A stretch of 64,000 bases of DNA from Diprion similis. Its lineage: Eukaryota > Arthropoda > Insecta > Hymenoptera > Diprionidae. The notes under the pieces are model-generated. The model was given only the letters and a program-made list of their open reading frames with translations. It did no database searches and was not told the origin of the DNA. Below are positions 23,901 through 36,400 of the stretch, in pieces. Location: assembly GCF_021155765.1 (NCBI RefSeq), contig NC_060111.1, positions 6,730,481 to 6,794,480 on the forward strand, read 5' to 3'. The position numbers were made by a program, and so were the translations under genes. The stretch's first letter is position 1; each line of letters begins with the position of its first letter.

Positions 23901-24217
23901 GGTATGAAAGACAGGATGATGCAGAGAGAAAGCGGAATACCTGCGCGAAAAATTTCGTTTATAACGATATAAATGTTCAGAGGCAGAGTAACTTTGAGCG
24001 TGAGAGTAAAAAAAGAAACGTAGAAAGTAATTACGAAAGTAAAACGAACAGGAGAATCCGAGATTATGATTCTAGACGTAGGCAACGTTTTTACGAAAAT
24101 GATAGAAAAAGAAAACGATCTTTCGACGATTGCAGAAGTAGCAGCGAGGAAGGAAGCGTACCGGAACAGTACAAAAGTAGTAATTTCTCGCATCGGATTA
24201 AAAAGAAGTCCATGTAA
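17934..24217 (+). CDS. drosha: Drosha, class II RNase III of the Microprocessor
   Basis: Ten coding exons keep phase: 17934-18916, 19077-19320, 19485-19676, 19967-20324, 20438-20855, 20981-21932, 22078-22287, 22555-22877, 22958-23103, 23208-24217; 1611 residues. Drosha with Pasha/DGCR8 cleaves primary microRNAs in the nucleus. The N-terminus is Pro-rich (about 1-65), then Arg/Ser-rich (about 200-305). The central domain has [13 protein letters not shown] and [20 protein letters not shown]. RNase IIIa (about 819-1010) has [14 protein letters not shown] (near 907) and [15 protein letters not shown]; RNase IIIb (from about 1060) has [14 protein letters not shown] (near 1088) and [16 protein letters not shown]. 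The acidic catalytic positions are therefore present in both. A dsRNA-binding domain spans about 1204-1275. Oddly, the protein continues another 336 residues, rich in Arg, Ser, Asp, Lys and Asn, beyond the usual Drosha end. The ATG at 17934 follows the splice acceptor at 17903; the one at 17940 is an alternative. Confidence 0.95.
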
Positions 24218-24934
24218 CGTGGAGGATGCTAATATGATCAGTAGGAGAAAAATTTGATGAATGTAATTTTCAATGTGATAAAAGAGGCACTATGATTGGA
24301 AAAGCCTTCAATTCAAGTAACAGATGAAGAGTTCTTTTACATTGTAGAGTCGACCATGGTGAATGATTGCAAGTGATAACTGAATTGACCAATTATGTTT
24401 CACTCACTGGTTACATATGGTACTATTGTATATATATGTAAATTTTAAAAGACAGGTAGAATGTAATGATTTTTTGAGACGCTAATTTAAGATATTTATA
24501 TAATTCCCGGATATTTTATTTAAAAGATGTTGTAGTCTACAATCCATCTTATTGTTATCTGAAATATGTAATTTTTGTGCCTATAGTTGAACTACTGTAA
24601 ATAAATTTACATCATGCTGCTATATATTGTGCACTAAAATTCTTTCTTGATTATAATACTTACTAGAGGTTTTTTTGTGAACAGATGATGAAATATGGAA
24701 TAAAAAGAATACTTATAATTTGAGGATATAAGAACTTTCGATTTAATGGATTAAAATATTTACACATAATTACATAGACAGATCAATTGCGCCAGAGGAT
24801 TTAATAAGTGGATATTTTTTTAAATGATATCAAAGCTCTTTAGTAAAATGACTTATCTCCCAAAGTGAAAGGATTCGGAAGAATAGTCACGAATGAATTC
24901 TGACTTGAGAATAATCCAGCTTTTGTACAGCAAT
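24218..24934. other. Shared 3' region between convergent drosha and TRUB2
   Basis: The two genes end tail to tail with 717 bp between stop codons. A plus-strand AATAAA at 24600-24605 suits drosha. Minus-strand candidates (TTTATT near 24515, or the variant TTTAAT near 24799) could serve TRUB2; if the first is used, the two transcripts overlap. No other feature is visible. Confidence 0.55.
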
Positions 24935-27079
24935 CTATATCTGTTGTTCTAACAATGTAGGACTATCTTGTTTCACTAAATATTTGTTGTTATCAAGAAT
25001 AGCCTGACTCTTTTCCATATTGTCAAGTACACTTTGGATATCCCAATGTTTCTTGAGCAGTGCAAGTTCAGTTGTAAACAAACCGTATCTGAAACATTGT
25101 ATTTGTGTACAAGTAGCAGCACTATGTAATTGAATTCCTAATTCGTGAACCAAAGTCTTGAGGTACATCTCGTACTCATTGATGCATGCTATTTCTGAAA
25201 AAGTAATACAACAAATATTATTTTGTGACAGGGAATAGTGAGTTGGGTATAATAAATATATATTTCATTATTGTTACTAGTATTCTTACCTAGAGTAAAT
25301 TTTGGCAGGTCAAAGGCAACACATTTTATGGCGTAAATCATAGGAATTTTTCTATTTGCTGGTCTGATCGGGCCTTGAACTGCCAACTCATAAGCAGCCT
25401 GAGACTGCATATCTACACCACATAGTCTATAAAAAAAAAAATTAAAGATTATGTTAAGACATATCCGGCTAGTTGGTAAAATCTAATAAATTCCATTTCA
25501 GTTTAAAGGCTGAAAAGCCAACAAGTGTGGTGAAAAAGTTGTACAAGAAGTGAAAAAATAATACATCTAGCATAGAAAGAGAAACGGATGCTACATAATA
25601 AGATGTTTACAGTAGGGTATTACATGAAACTCGAATTCAATATTTGGACAAGGAGTATTGAGCCGTGTTTTACGTATTGCCATATTGATACTGCAAAGTT
25701 CCTCATATTGCACAAGTTGCATGAACGTCTCCAAATTTATAAAATGTATTCAAAATGCTATCATACAAGAAGCTAGAGACTGAAAAAATTCTAGTACAGG
25801 ACAAGGTTAACGTTTGTAAAATTAGTGTAACAAAACAGTGGAAAATAAATGATACAATACTAAGTTTGGATTACTTCGTAAAGGTTCTGGTTGCAAAGTA
25901 AATATAATCAGCTATATTCAAGCTGTGATTTTGCGGTTTACTTTGTTTCTCATTTTTCAAAAATTGTGAAATAGCAGTTGAAAAAATAGAATACATTGAA
26001 ATTAAGATGAAAATTACAAACTTCAACCGCCTATGAGTGTCATGTACTTAATGTTTTATAATACATTTACTTGGCATCATGTGAAATCATTGAAATAATA
26101 AGTAATGAATAATTTTCAAATGCAGAGTCAGAAAAGCCATGGCCTTTCAATTGAAGTTACAAGCTCTTGAGACAATTCCTGTAACATATGTACCTAGTCT
26201 AGACTTGATAGTCAAAATAATAAGTTATGAAAGATTTTTTGTCTGCTGCTCTGTTTACTGCTGGATTCATAATTATAAAGCTAGTTTTTCATTCAAGATA
26301 TATGTATTAATAAAGAAGAGTATTGATACTTCCATCAGGAACATTGAATGAGCAAGTTTCATGAAACAAGAAACATTGCAAATTATAACAATTTCGAAAT
26401 GACAATTACTCAAACATCTTCCGTTGATGCGATGCTTGCATCGACGCACAGACGGCATCCACAGTGGCTCGTTTGATAGACTTGTAGGTAGCCTTCTCCA
26501 TAATTTTACCCGAAATGAAGTAATTGTCCGTTGCTTGTCCGAATACCCCTTTGACTTTGTAGAATCTTGTTGGGTTTGATTCCCGCATGCGTACCACTGT
26601 TCTAGCGCCTTCATTTATTCCAATAACCACAACACCAGATGTATTATGACCAAGGTAATTGGCCCAAGATAGCTTAAAATCTTTTTGCTGATAATGAGAC
26701 CCAGTTAATAATAAATGATCGGCCAAATTTGGAACGACCTGAACAGTCATCGGTTGATTAGTTTCTCCTTCGATCCTGACATACTCCCGCTGTGGACGGC
26801 CTTCTAACGCGTTCAAATCTAAAAGGAAGTACAAGGTACATTAGCAGTGATATTAAGAACGGATGTTCAACAGGGATTCTAAGGTGAGTAGATTGTACCA
26901 GAGAGCAAGTTGTGCGACTTAATACTAGACCTGGAAAAATTATCAAAATCCTAACCTCTGCATAAGTGCGTCAGTATCGTGTTTCTCGTTCTGTGCAAAC
27001 CGTAACTAGCGGGTTTATAAATTGTAGCTATGCCGTTGAGGAAAGGCCAAACAACCCTAGCGTCTGATGTTAATCCCAT
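24935..27079 (-). CDS. TRUB2: TRUB2, mitochondrial TruB-family pseudouridine synthase homologue (catalytic Asp position is Gly)
   Basis: Four minus-strand exons keep phase: 27079-26956, 26818-26416, 25426-25290 and 25194-24935, giving 307 residues. It begins MGLTSDARVVWPFLNGIATI and continues IYKPASYGLHRTRNT, as expected at the TruB N-terminus. Further TRUB2 hallmarks are VKGVFGQATDNYF, QASHQRK, QSQAAYELAVQGPIRPANR and the C-terminal KTLVHELGIQLHSAATCTQI and YGLFTTELALLKKHWDI. Human TRUB2 modifies mitochondrial mRNA and supports mitochondrial translation. In the catalytic loop this protein reads NYLGHNTSGVVVIG: the residue aligned with the catalytic Asp is Gly98 (GGT, 26649-26651), one transition from GAT. 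It may thus lack synthase activity while keeping RNA binding; the reading frame and splicing are intact. The 5' end lies only about 390 bp from the satellite array. Confidence 0.93.
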
Positions 27080-27469
27080 TTTTGCATCAGAATCAGATGT
27101 CAATATATGTTTCTAGTGAGGAAGCTCATTTCAAACCTTAAAGTTCAAACTATGTTCAATCAAAACATATTTTAGGTTATGTGAGACATTTGGAGCCGGA
27201 ATCTGTTTTCGTTTTGGCCGCGGTCATCTATACAGGTCTTGTAACTCTAGTGGTGAGAGTGTCCCGCTTTACGGGCCTCTTTGACGTAGTTCTTACATTT
27301 ACCGCTAGAGTCGGATGTTGAAATAAGTTTTGTTTTGGAATTGCCTGACTGTGGACGACGCGACCTTATCGATCGCAACGACTTATGCGGTGATAGAACT
27401 AACTATTGTAAAAGAACCCGTTAATCGGGACGACCCCTGCGCCGTAAGAGCGACCGAGTCGACAGACCT
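27080..27469. other. TRUB2 5' flank and edge of the satellite array
   Basis: No gene is seen. This 390-bp strip must contain the TRUB2 promoter on the minus strand. Its right end (about 27470-27506) shows broken similarity to the satellite monomer (CGTGGTTTTGGCAGAGG compared with CGTGATTTTGCGAGAGG), so the array edge is slightly blurred. Confidence 0.5.
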
Positions 27470-30400
27470 GTATAGAAGACCGTGGTTTTGGCAGAGGCCC
27501 AATGCGCTGCGAGCAACACCTGCAGAGTTACAGCCGGAAAACTGAAGATTTTCATCGTCATTTCTCTGCTGCTGGTCCTACGCTATTTCTCATGTGTTTT
27601 CTGAGTTCCTGGGCGTCGAATCAGTCTAAAAAGCGTCATACGGATCGATTCCCAGACAAAAGATTTTTCGGCCAAAAAAAATCCAAGGCTAACCCCTTTG
27701 CATTTTTGGCGAAAATTTCGACGACTTTGAAAAGTGCTGCAATTAATTCTTTAGGGTACTATTCCGACGTGATTTTGCGAGAGGAATCGATTAATCGCAG
27801 TCCCGATACGCTGCGAGCAACACCTGCAAAATTACAGCCGAAAAACTGCAGATTTTCATCGTCATTTCTCTGCTGCTGGTCCTAGGCTATTTTTCATGTG
27901 TTTTCTGAGTTCCTGTGCGTCGAATTAGTCTAAAAAGCGTCATACGGATCGATTCCCAGACAAAAGATTTTTCGGCCAAAAAAAATCCAAGGCTAACCCC
28001 TTTGCATTTTTGGCGAAAATTTCGACGACTTTGAAAAGTGCTGCAATTGATTCTTTAGGGTACTATTCCGACGTGATTTTGCGAGAGGAATCGATTAATC
28101 GCAGTCCCGATACGCTGCGAGCAACACCTGCAAAGTTACAGCCGAAAAACTGCAGATTTTCATCGTCATTTCTCTGCTGCTGGACCTAGGCTATTTTTCA
28201 TGTGTTTTCTGAGTTCCTGTGCGTCGAATTAGTCTAAAAAGCGTCATACGGATCGATTCCCAGACAAAAGATTTTTCGGCCAAAAAAAATCCAAGGCTAA
28301 CCCCTTTGCATTTTTGGCGAAAATTTCGACGACTTTGAAAAGTGCTGCAATTGATTCTTTAGGGTACTATTCCGACGTGATTTTGCGAGAGGAATCGATT
28401 AATCGCAGTCCCGATACGCTGCGAGCAACACCTGCAAAGTTACAGCCGAAAAACTGCAGATTTTCATCGTCATTTCTCTGCTGCTGGACCTAGGCTATTT
28501 TTCATGTGTTTTCTGAGTTCCTGGGCGTCGAATCAGTCTAAAAAGCGTCATACAGATCGATTCCCAGACAAAAGATTTTTCGGCCAAAAAAAATCCAAGG
28601 CTAACCCCTTTGCATTTTTGGCGAAAATTTCGACGACTTTGAAAAGTGCTGCAATTGATTCTTTAGGGTACTATTCCGACGTGATTTTGCGGGAGGAATC
28701 GATTAATCGCAGTCCCGATACGCTGCGAGCAACACCTGCAAAGTTACAGCCGAAAAACTGCAGATTTTCATCGTCATTTCTCTGCTGCTGGTCCTAGGCT
28801 ATTTTTCATGTGTTTTCTGAGTTCCTGGGCGTCGAAGTAGTCTAAAAAGCGTCATACGGATCGATTCCCAGACAAAAGATTTTTCGGCCAAAAAAAATCC
28901 AAGGCTAACCCCTTTGCATTTTTGGCGAAAATTTCGACGACTTTGAAAAGTGCTGCAATTAATTCTTTAGGGTACTATTCCGACGTGATTTTGCGAGAGG
29001 AATCGATTAATCGCAGTCCCGATACGCTGCGAGCAACACCTGCAAAATTACAGCCGAAAAACTGCAGATTTTCATCGTCATTTCTCTGCTGCTGGTCCTA
29101 GGCTATTTTTCATGTGTTTTCTGAGTTCCTGTGCGTCGAATTAGTCTAAAAAGCGTCATACGGATCGATTCCCAGACAAAAGATTTTTCGGCCAAAAAAA
29201 ATCCAAGGCTAACCCCTTTGCATTTTTGGCGAAAATTTCGACGACTTTGAAAAGTGCTGCAATTGATTCTTTAGGGTACTATTCCGACGTGATTTTGCGA
29301 GAGGAATCGATTAATCGCAGTCCCGATACGCTGCGAGCAACACCTGCAAAGTTACAGCCGAAAAACTGCAGATTTTCATCGTCATTTCTCTGCTGCTGGA
29401 CCTAGGCTATTTTTCATGTGTTTTCTGAGTTCCTGTGCGTCGAATTAGTCTAAAAAGCGTCATACGGATCGATTCCCAGACAAAAGATTTTTCGGCCAAA
29501 AAAAATCCAAGGCTAACCCCTTTGCATTTTTGGCGAAAATTTCGACGACTTTGAAAAGTGCTGCAATTGATTCTTTAGGGTACTATTCCGACGTGATTTT
29601 GCGAGAGGAATCGATTAATCGCAGTCCCGATGCGCTGCGAGCAACACCTGCAGAGTTACAGCCGGAAAACTGAAGATTTTCATCGTCATTTCTCTGCTGC
29701 TGGTCCTAGGCTATTTTTCATGTGTTTTCTGAGTTCCTGGGCGTCGAATCAGTCTAAAAAGCGTCATACGGATCGATTCCCAGACAAAAGATTTTTCGGC
29801 CAAAAAAAATCCAAGGCTAACCCCTTTGCATTTGTGGCGAAAATTTCGACGACTTTGAAAAGTGCTGCAATTGATTCTTTAGGGTACTATTCCGACGTGA
29901 TTTTGCGAGAGGAATCGATTAATCGCAGTCCCGATACGCTGCGAGCAACACCTGCAAAGTTACAGCCGAAAAACTGCAGATTTTCATCGTCATTTCTCTG
30001 CTGCTGGACCTAGGCTATTTTTCATGTGTTTTCTGAGTTCCTGGGCGTCGAATCAGTCTAAAAAGCGTCATACGGATCGATTCCCAGACAAAAGATTTTT
30101 CGGCCAAAAAAAATCCAAGGCTAACCCCTTTGCATTTTTGGCGAAAATTTCGACGACTTTGAAAAGTGCTGCAATTGATTCTTTAGGGTACTATTCCGAC
30201 GTGATTTTGCGAGAGGAATCGATTAATCGCAGTCCCGATACGCTGCGAGCAACACCTGCAAAGTTACAGCCGAAAAACTGCAGATTTTCATCGTCATTTC
30301 TCTGCTGCTGGTCCTAGGCTATTTTTCATGTGTTTTCTGAGTTCCTGGGCGTCGGAGTAGTCTAAAAAGCGTCATACGGATCGATTCCCAGACAAAAGAT

Positions 30401-33400
30401 TTTTCGGCCAAAAAAAATCCAAGGCTAACCCCTTTGCATTCTTGGCGAAAATTTCGACGACTTTGAAAAGTGCTGCAATTAATTCTTTAGGGTACTATTC
30501 CGACGTGATTTTGCGAGAGGAATCGATTAATCGCAGTCCCGATACGCTGCGAGCAACACCTGCAAAGTTACAGCCGAAAAACTGCAGATTTTCATCGTCA
30601 TTTCTCTGCTGCTGGTCCTAGGCTATTTTTCATGTGTTTTCTGAGTTCCTGGGCGTCGAAGTAGTCTAAAAAGCGTCATACGGATCGATTCCCAGACAAA
30701 AGATTTTTCGGCCAAAAAAAATCCAAGGCTAACCCCTTTGCATTTTTGGCGAAAATTTCGACGACTTTGAAAAGTGCTGCAATTAATTCTTTAGGGTACT
30801 ATTCCGACGTGATTTTGCGAGAGGAATCGATTAATCGCAGTCCCGATACGCTGCGAGCAACACCTGCAAAGTTACAGCCGAAAAACTGCAGATTTTCATC
30901 GTCATTTCTCTGCTGCTGGTCCTAGGCTATTTTTCATGTGTTTTCTGAGTTCCTGGGCGTCGAATTAGTCTAAAAAGCGTCATACGGATCGATTCCCAGA
31001 CAAAAGATTTTTCGGCCAAAAAAAATCCAAGGCTAACCCCTTTGCATTTTTGGCGAAAATTTCGACGACTTTGAAAAGTGCTGCAATTAATTCTTTAGGG
31101 TACTTTTCCGACGTGATTTTGCGAGAGGAATCGATTAATCGCAGTCCCGATACGCTGCGAGCAACACCTGCAAAGTTACAGCCGAAAAACTGCAGATTTT
31201 CATCGTCATTTCTCTGCTGCTGGTCCTAGGCTATTTTTCATGTGTTTTCTGAGTTCCTAGGCGTCGAATTAGTCTAAAAAGCGTCATACGGATCGATTCC
31301 CAGACAAAAGATTCTTCGGCCAAAAAAAATCCAAGGCTAACCCCTTTGCATTTTTGGCGAAAATTTCGACGACTTTGAAAAGTGCTGCAATTAATTCTTT
31401 AGGGTACTATTCCGACGTGATTTTGCGAGAGGAATCGATTAATCGCAGTCCCGATACGCTGCGAGCAACACCTGCAAAGTTACAGCCGAAAAACTGCAGA
31501 TTTTCATCGTTATTTCTCTGCTGCTGGTCCTAGGCTATTTTTCATGTGTTTTCTGAGTTCCTGGGCGTCGAATTAGTCTAAAAAGCGTCATACGGATCGA
31601 TTCCCAGACAAAAGATTTTTCGGCCAAAAAAAATCCAAGGCTAACCCCTTTGCATTTTTGGCGAAAATTTCGACGACTTTGAAAAGTGCTGCAATTAATT
31701 CTTTAGGGTACTATTCCGACGTGATTTTGCGAGAGGAATCGATTAATCGCAGTCCCGATACGCTGCGAGCAACACCTGCAAAGTTACAGCCGAAAAACTG
31801 CGGATTTTCATCGTCATTTCTCTGCTGCTGGTCCTAGGCTATTTTTCATGTGTTTTCTGAGTTCCTGGGCGTCGAATTAGTCTAAAAAGCGTCATACGGA
31901 TCGATTCCCAGACAAAAGATTTTTCGGCCAAAAAAAGTCCAAGGCTAACCCCTTTGCATTTTTGGCGAAAATTTCGACGACTTTTAAAAGTGCTGCAATT
32001 GATTTTTCAGGGTACTATTCCGACGTGATTTTGCGTGAGGAATCGATTAATCGCAGTCCCGATACGCTGCGAGCAACACCTGCAAAGTTACAGCCGAAAA
32101 ACTGCAGATTTTCATCGTCATTTCTCTGCTGCTGGTCCTAGGCTATTTTTCATGTGTTTTCTGAGTTCCTGGGCGTCGAAGTAGTCTAAAAAGCGTCATA
32201 CGGATCGATTCCCAGACAAAAGATTTTTCGGCCAAAAAAAATCCAAGGCTAACCCCTTTGCATTTTTGGCGAAAATTTCGACGACTTTGAAAAGTGCTGC
32301 AATTAATTCTTTAGGGTACTATTCCGACGTGATTTTGCGAGAGGAATCGATTAATCGCAGTCCCGATACGCTGCGAGCAACACCTGCAAAGTTACAGCCG
32401 AAAAACTGCAGATTTTCATGGTCATTTCTCTGCTGCTGGTCCTAGGCTATTTTTCATGTGTTTTCTGAGTTCCTGGGCGTCGAATTAGTCTAGAGAGCGT
32501 CATACGGATCGATTCCCAGACAAAAGATTTTTCGGCCAAAAAAAATCCAAGGCTAACCCCTTTGCATTTTTGGCGAAAGTTTCGACGACTTTGAAAAGTG
32601 CTGCAATTAATTCTTTAGGGTACTATTCCGACGTGATTTTGCGAGAGGAATCGATTAATCGCAGTCCCGATACGCTGCGAGCAACACCTGCAAAGTTACA
32701 GCCGAAAAACTGCGGATTTTCATCGTCATTTCTCTGCTGCTGGTCCTAGGCTATTTTTCATGTGTTTTCTGAGTTCCTGGGCGTCGAATTAGTCTAAAAA
32801 GCGTCATACGGATCGATTCCCAGACAAAAGATTTTTCGGCCAAAAAAATTCCAAGGCTAACCCCTTTGCATTTTTGGCGAAAATTTCGACGACTTTGAAA
32901 AGTGCTGCAATTAATTTTTTAGGGTACTATTCCGACGTGATTTTGCGAGAGGAATCGATTAATCGCAGTCCCGATACGCTGCGAGCAACACCTGCAAAGT
33001 TACAGCCGAAAAACTGCAGATTTTAATCGTCATTTCTCTCCTGCTGTTCCTAGGCTATTTTTCATGTGTTTTCTGAGTTCCTGTGCGTCGAATTAGTCTA
33101 AAAAGCGTCATACGGATCGATTCCCAGACAAAAGATTTTTCGGCCAAAAAAAATCCAAGGCTAACCCCTTTGCATTTTTGGCGAAAATTTCGACGACTTT
33201 GAAAAGTGCTGCAATTAATTCTTTAGGGTACTATTCCGACGTGATTTTGCGAGAGGAATCGATTAATCGCAGTCCCGATACGCTGCGAGCAACACCTGCA
33301 AAGTTACAGCCGAAAAACTGCGGATTTTCATCGTCATTTCTCTGCTGCTGGTCCTAGGCTATTTTTCATGTGTTTTCTGAGTTCCTGGGCGTCGAATTAG

Positions 33401-36400
33401 TCTAAAAAGCGTCATACGGATCGATTCCCAGACAAAAGATTTTTCGGCCAAAAAAAATCCAAGGCTAACCCCTTTGCATTTTTGGCGAAAATTTCGACGA
33501 CTTTGAAAAGTGCTGCAATTGATTTTTCAGGGTACTATTCCGACGTGATTTTGCGTGAGGAATCGATTAATCGCAGTCCCGATACGCTGCGAGCAACACC
33601 TGCAAAGTTACAGCCGAAAAACTGCAGATTTTCATCGTCATTTCTCTGCTGCTGGTCCTAGGCTATTTTTCATGTGTTTTCTGAGTTCCTGGGCGTCGAA
33701 TTAGTCTAGAGAGCGTCATACGGATCGATTCCCAGACAAAAGATTTCTCGGCCAAAAAAAATCCAAGGCTAACCCCTTTGCATTTTTGGCGAAAGTTTCG
33801 ACGACTTTGAAAAGTGCTGCAATTAATTCTTTAGGGTACTATTCCGACGTGATTTTGCGAGAGGAATCGATTAATCGCAGTCCCGATACGCTGCGAGCAA
33901 CACCTGCAAAATTACAGCCGAAAAACTGCAGATTTTCATCGTCATTTCTCTGCTGCTGGTCCTAGGCTATTTTTCATGTGTTTTCTGAGTTCCTGTGCGT
34001 CGAATTAGTCTAAAAAGCGTCATACGGATCGATTCCCAGACAAAAGATTTTTCGGCCAAAAAAAATCCAAGGCTAACCCCTTTGCATTTTTGGCGAAAAT
34101 TTCGACGACTTTGAAAAGTGCTGCAATTGATTCTTTAGGGTACTATTCCGACGTGATTTTGCGAGAGGAATCGATTAATCGCAGTCCCGATACGCTGCGA
34201 GCAACACCTGCAAAGTTACAGCCGAAAAACTGCAGATTTTCATCGTCATTTCTCTGCTGCTGGACCTAGGCTATTTTTCATGTGTTTTCTGAGTTCCTGT
34301 GCGTCGAATTAGTCTAAAAAGCGTCATACGGATCGATTCCCAGACAAAAGATTTTTCGGCCAAAAAAAATCCAAGGCTAACCCCTTTGCATTTTTGGCGA
34401 AAATTTCGACGACTTTGAAAAGTGCTGCAATTGATTCTTTAGGGTACTATTCCGACGTGATTTTGCGAGAGGAATCGATTAATCGCAGTCCCGATGCGCT
34501 GCGAGCAACACCTGCAAAGTTACAGCCGAAAAACTGCAGATTTTCATCGTCATTTCTCTGCTGCTGGTCCTAGGCTATTTTTCATGTGTTTTCTGAGTTC
34601 CTGTGCGTCGAATTAGTCTAAAAAGCGTCATACGGATCGATTCCCAGACAAAAGATTTTTCGGCCAAAAAAAATCCAAGGCTAACCCCTTTGCATTTTTG
34701 GCGAAAATTTCGACGACTTTGAAAAGTGCTGCAATTGATTCTTTAGGGTACTATTCCGACGTGATTTTGCGAGAGGAATCGATTAATCGCAGTCCCGATA
34801 CGCTGCGAGCAACACCTGCAAAGTTACAGCCGAAAAACTGCAGATTTTCATCGTCATTTCTCTGCTGCTGGACCTAGGCTATTTTTCATGTGTTTTCTGA
34901 GTTCCTGTGCGTCGAATTAGTCTAAAAAGCGTCATACGGATCGATTCCCAGACAAAAGATTTTTCGGCCAAAAAAAATCCAAGGCTAACCCCTTTGCATT
35001 TTTGGCGAAAATTTCGACGACTTTGAAAAGTGCTGCAATTAATTCTTTAGGGTACTATTCCGACGTGATTTTGCGAGAGGAATCGATTAATCGCAGTCCC
35101 GATACGCTGCGAGCAACACCTGCAAAGTTACAGCCGAAAAACTGCAGATTTTCATCGTCATTTCTCTGCTGCTGGTCCTAGGCTATTTTTCATGTGTTTT
35201 CTGAGTTCCTGGGCGTCGAATTAGTCTAAAAAGCGTCATACGGATCGATTCCCAGACAAAAGATTTTTCGTCCAAAAAAAATCCAAGGCTAACCCCTTTG
35301 CATTTTTGGCGAAAATTTCGACGACTTTGAAAAGTGCTGCAATTGATTCTTTAGGGTACTATTCCGACGTGATTTTGCGAGAGGAATCGATTAATCGCAG
35401 TCCCGATGCGCTGCGAGCAACACCTGCAGAGTTACAGCCGGAAAACTGAAGATTTTCATCGTCATTTCTCTGCTGCTGGTCCTAGGCTATTTTTCATGTG
35501 TTTTCTGAGTTCCTGGGCGTCGAATCAGTCTAAAAAGCGTCATACGGATCGATTCCCAGACAAAAGATTTTTCGGCCAAAAAAAATCCAAGGCTAACCCC
35601 TTTGCATTTTTGGCGAAAATTTCGACGACTTTGGAAAGTGCTGCAATTAATTCTTTAGGGTACTATTCCGACGTGATTTTGCGAGAGGAATCGATTAATC
35701 GCAGTCCCGATACGCTGCGAGCAACACCTGCAAAGTTACAGCCGAAAAACTGCAGATTTTCATCGTCATTTCTCTGCTGCTGGTCCTAGGCTATTTTTCA
35801 TGTGTTTTCTGAGTTCCTGTGCGTCGAATTAGTCTAAAAAGCGTCATACGGATCGATTCCCAGACAAAAGATTTTTCGGCCAAAAAAAATCCAAGGCTAA
35901 CCCCTTTGCATTTTTGGCGAAAATTTCGACGACTTTGAAAAGTGCTGCAATTGATTCTTTAGGGTACTATTCCGACGTGATTTTGCGAGAGGAATCGATT
36001 AATCGCAGTCCCGATACGCTGCGAGCAACACCTGCAAAGTTACAGCCGAAAAACTGCAGATTTTAATCGTCATTTCTCTGCTGCTGTTCCTAGGCTATTT
36101 TTCATGTGTTTTCTGAGTTCCTGGGCGTCGAATCAGTCTAAAAAGCGTCATACGGATCGATTTCCAGACAAAAGATTTTTCGGCCAAAAAAAATCCAAGG
36201 CTAACCCCTTTGCATTTTTGGCGAAAATTTCGACGACTTTGAAAAGTGCTGCAATTAATTCTTTAGGGTACTATTCCGACGTGATTTTGCGAGAGGAATC
36301 GATTAATCGCAGTCCCGATACGCTGCGAGCGACACCTGCAAAGTTACAGCCGAAAAACTGCAGATTTTAATCGTCATTTCTCTGCTGCTGTTCCTAGGCT

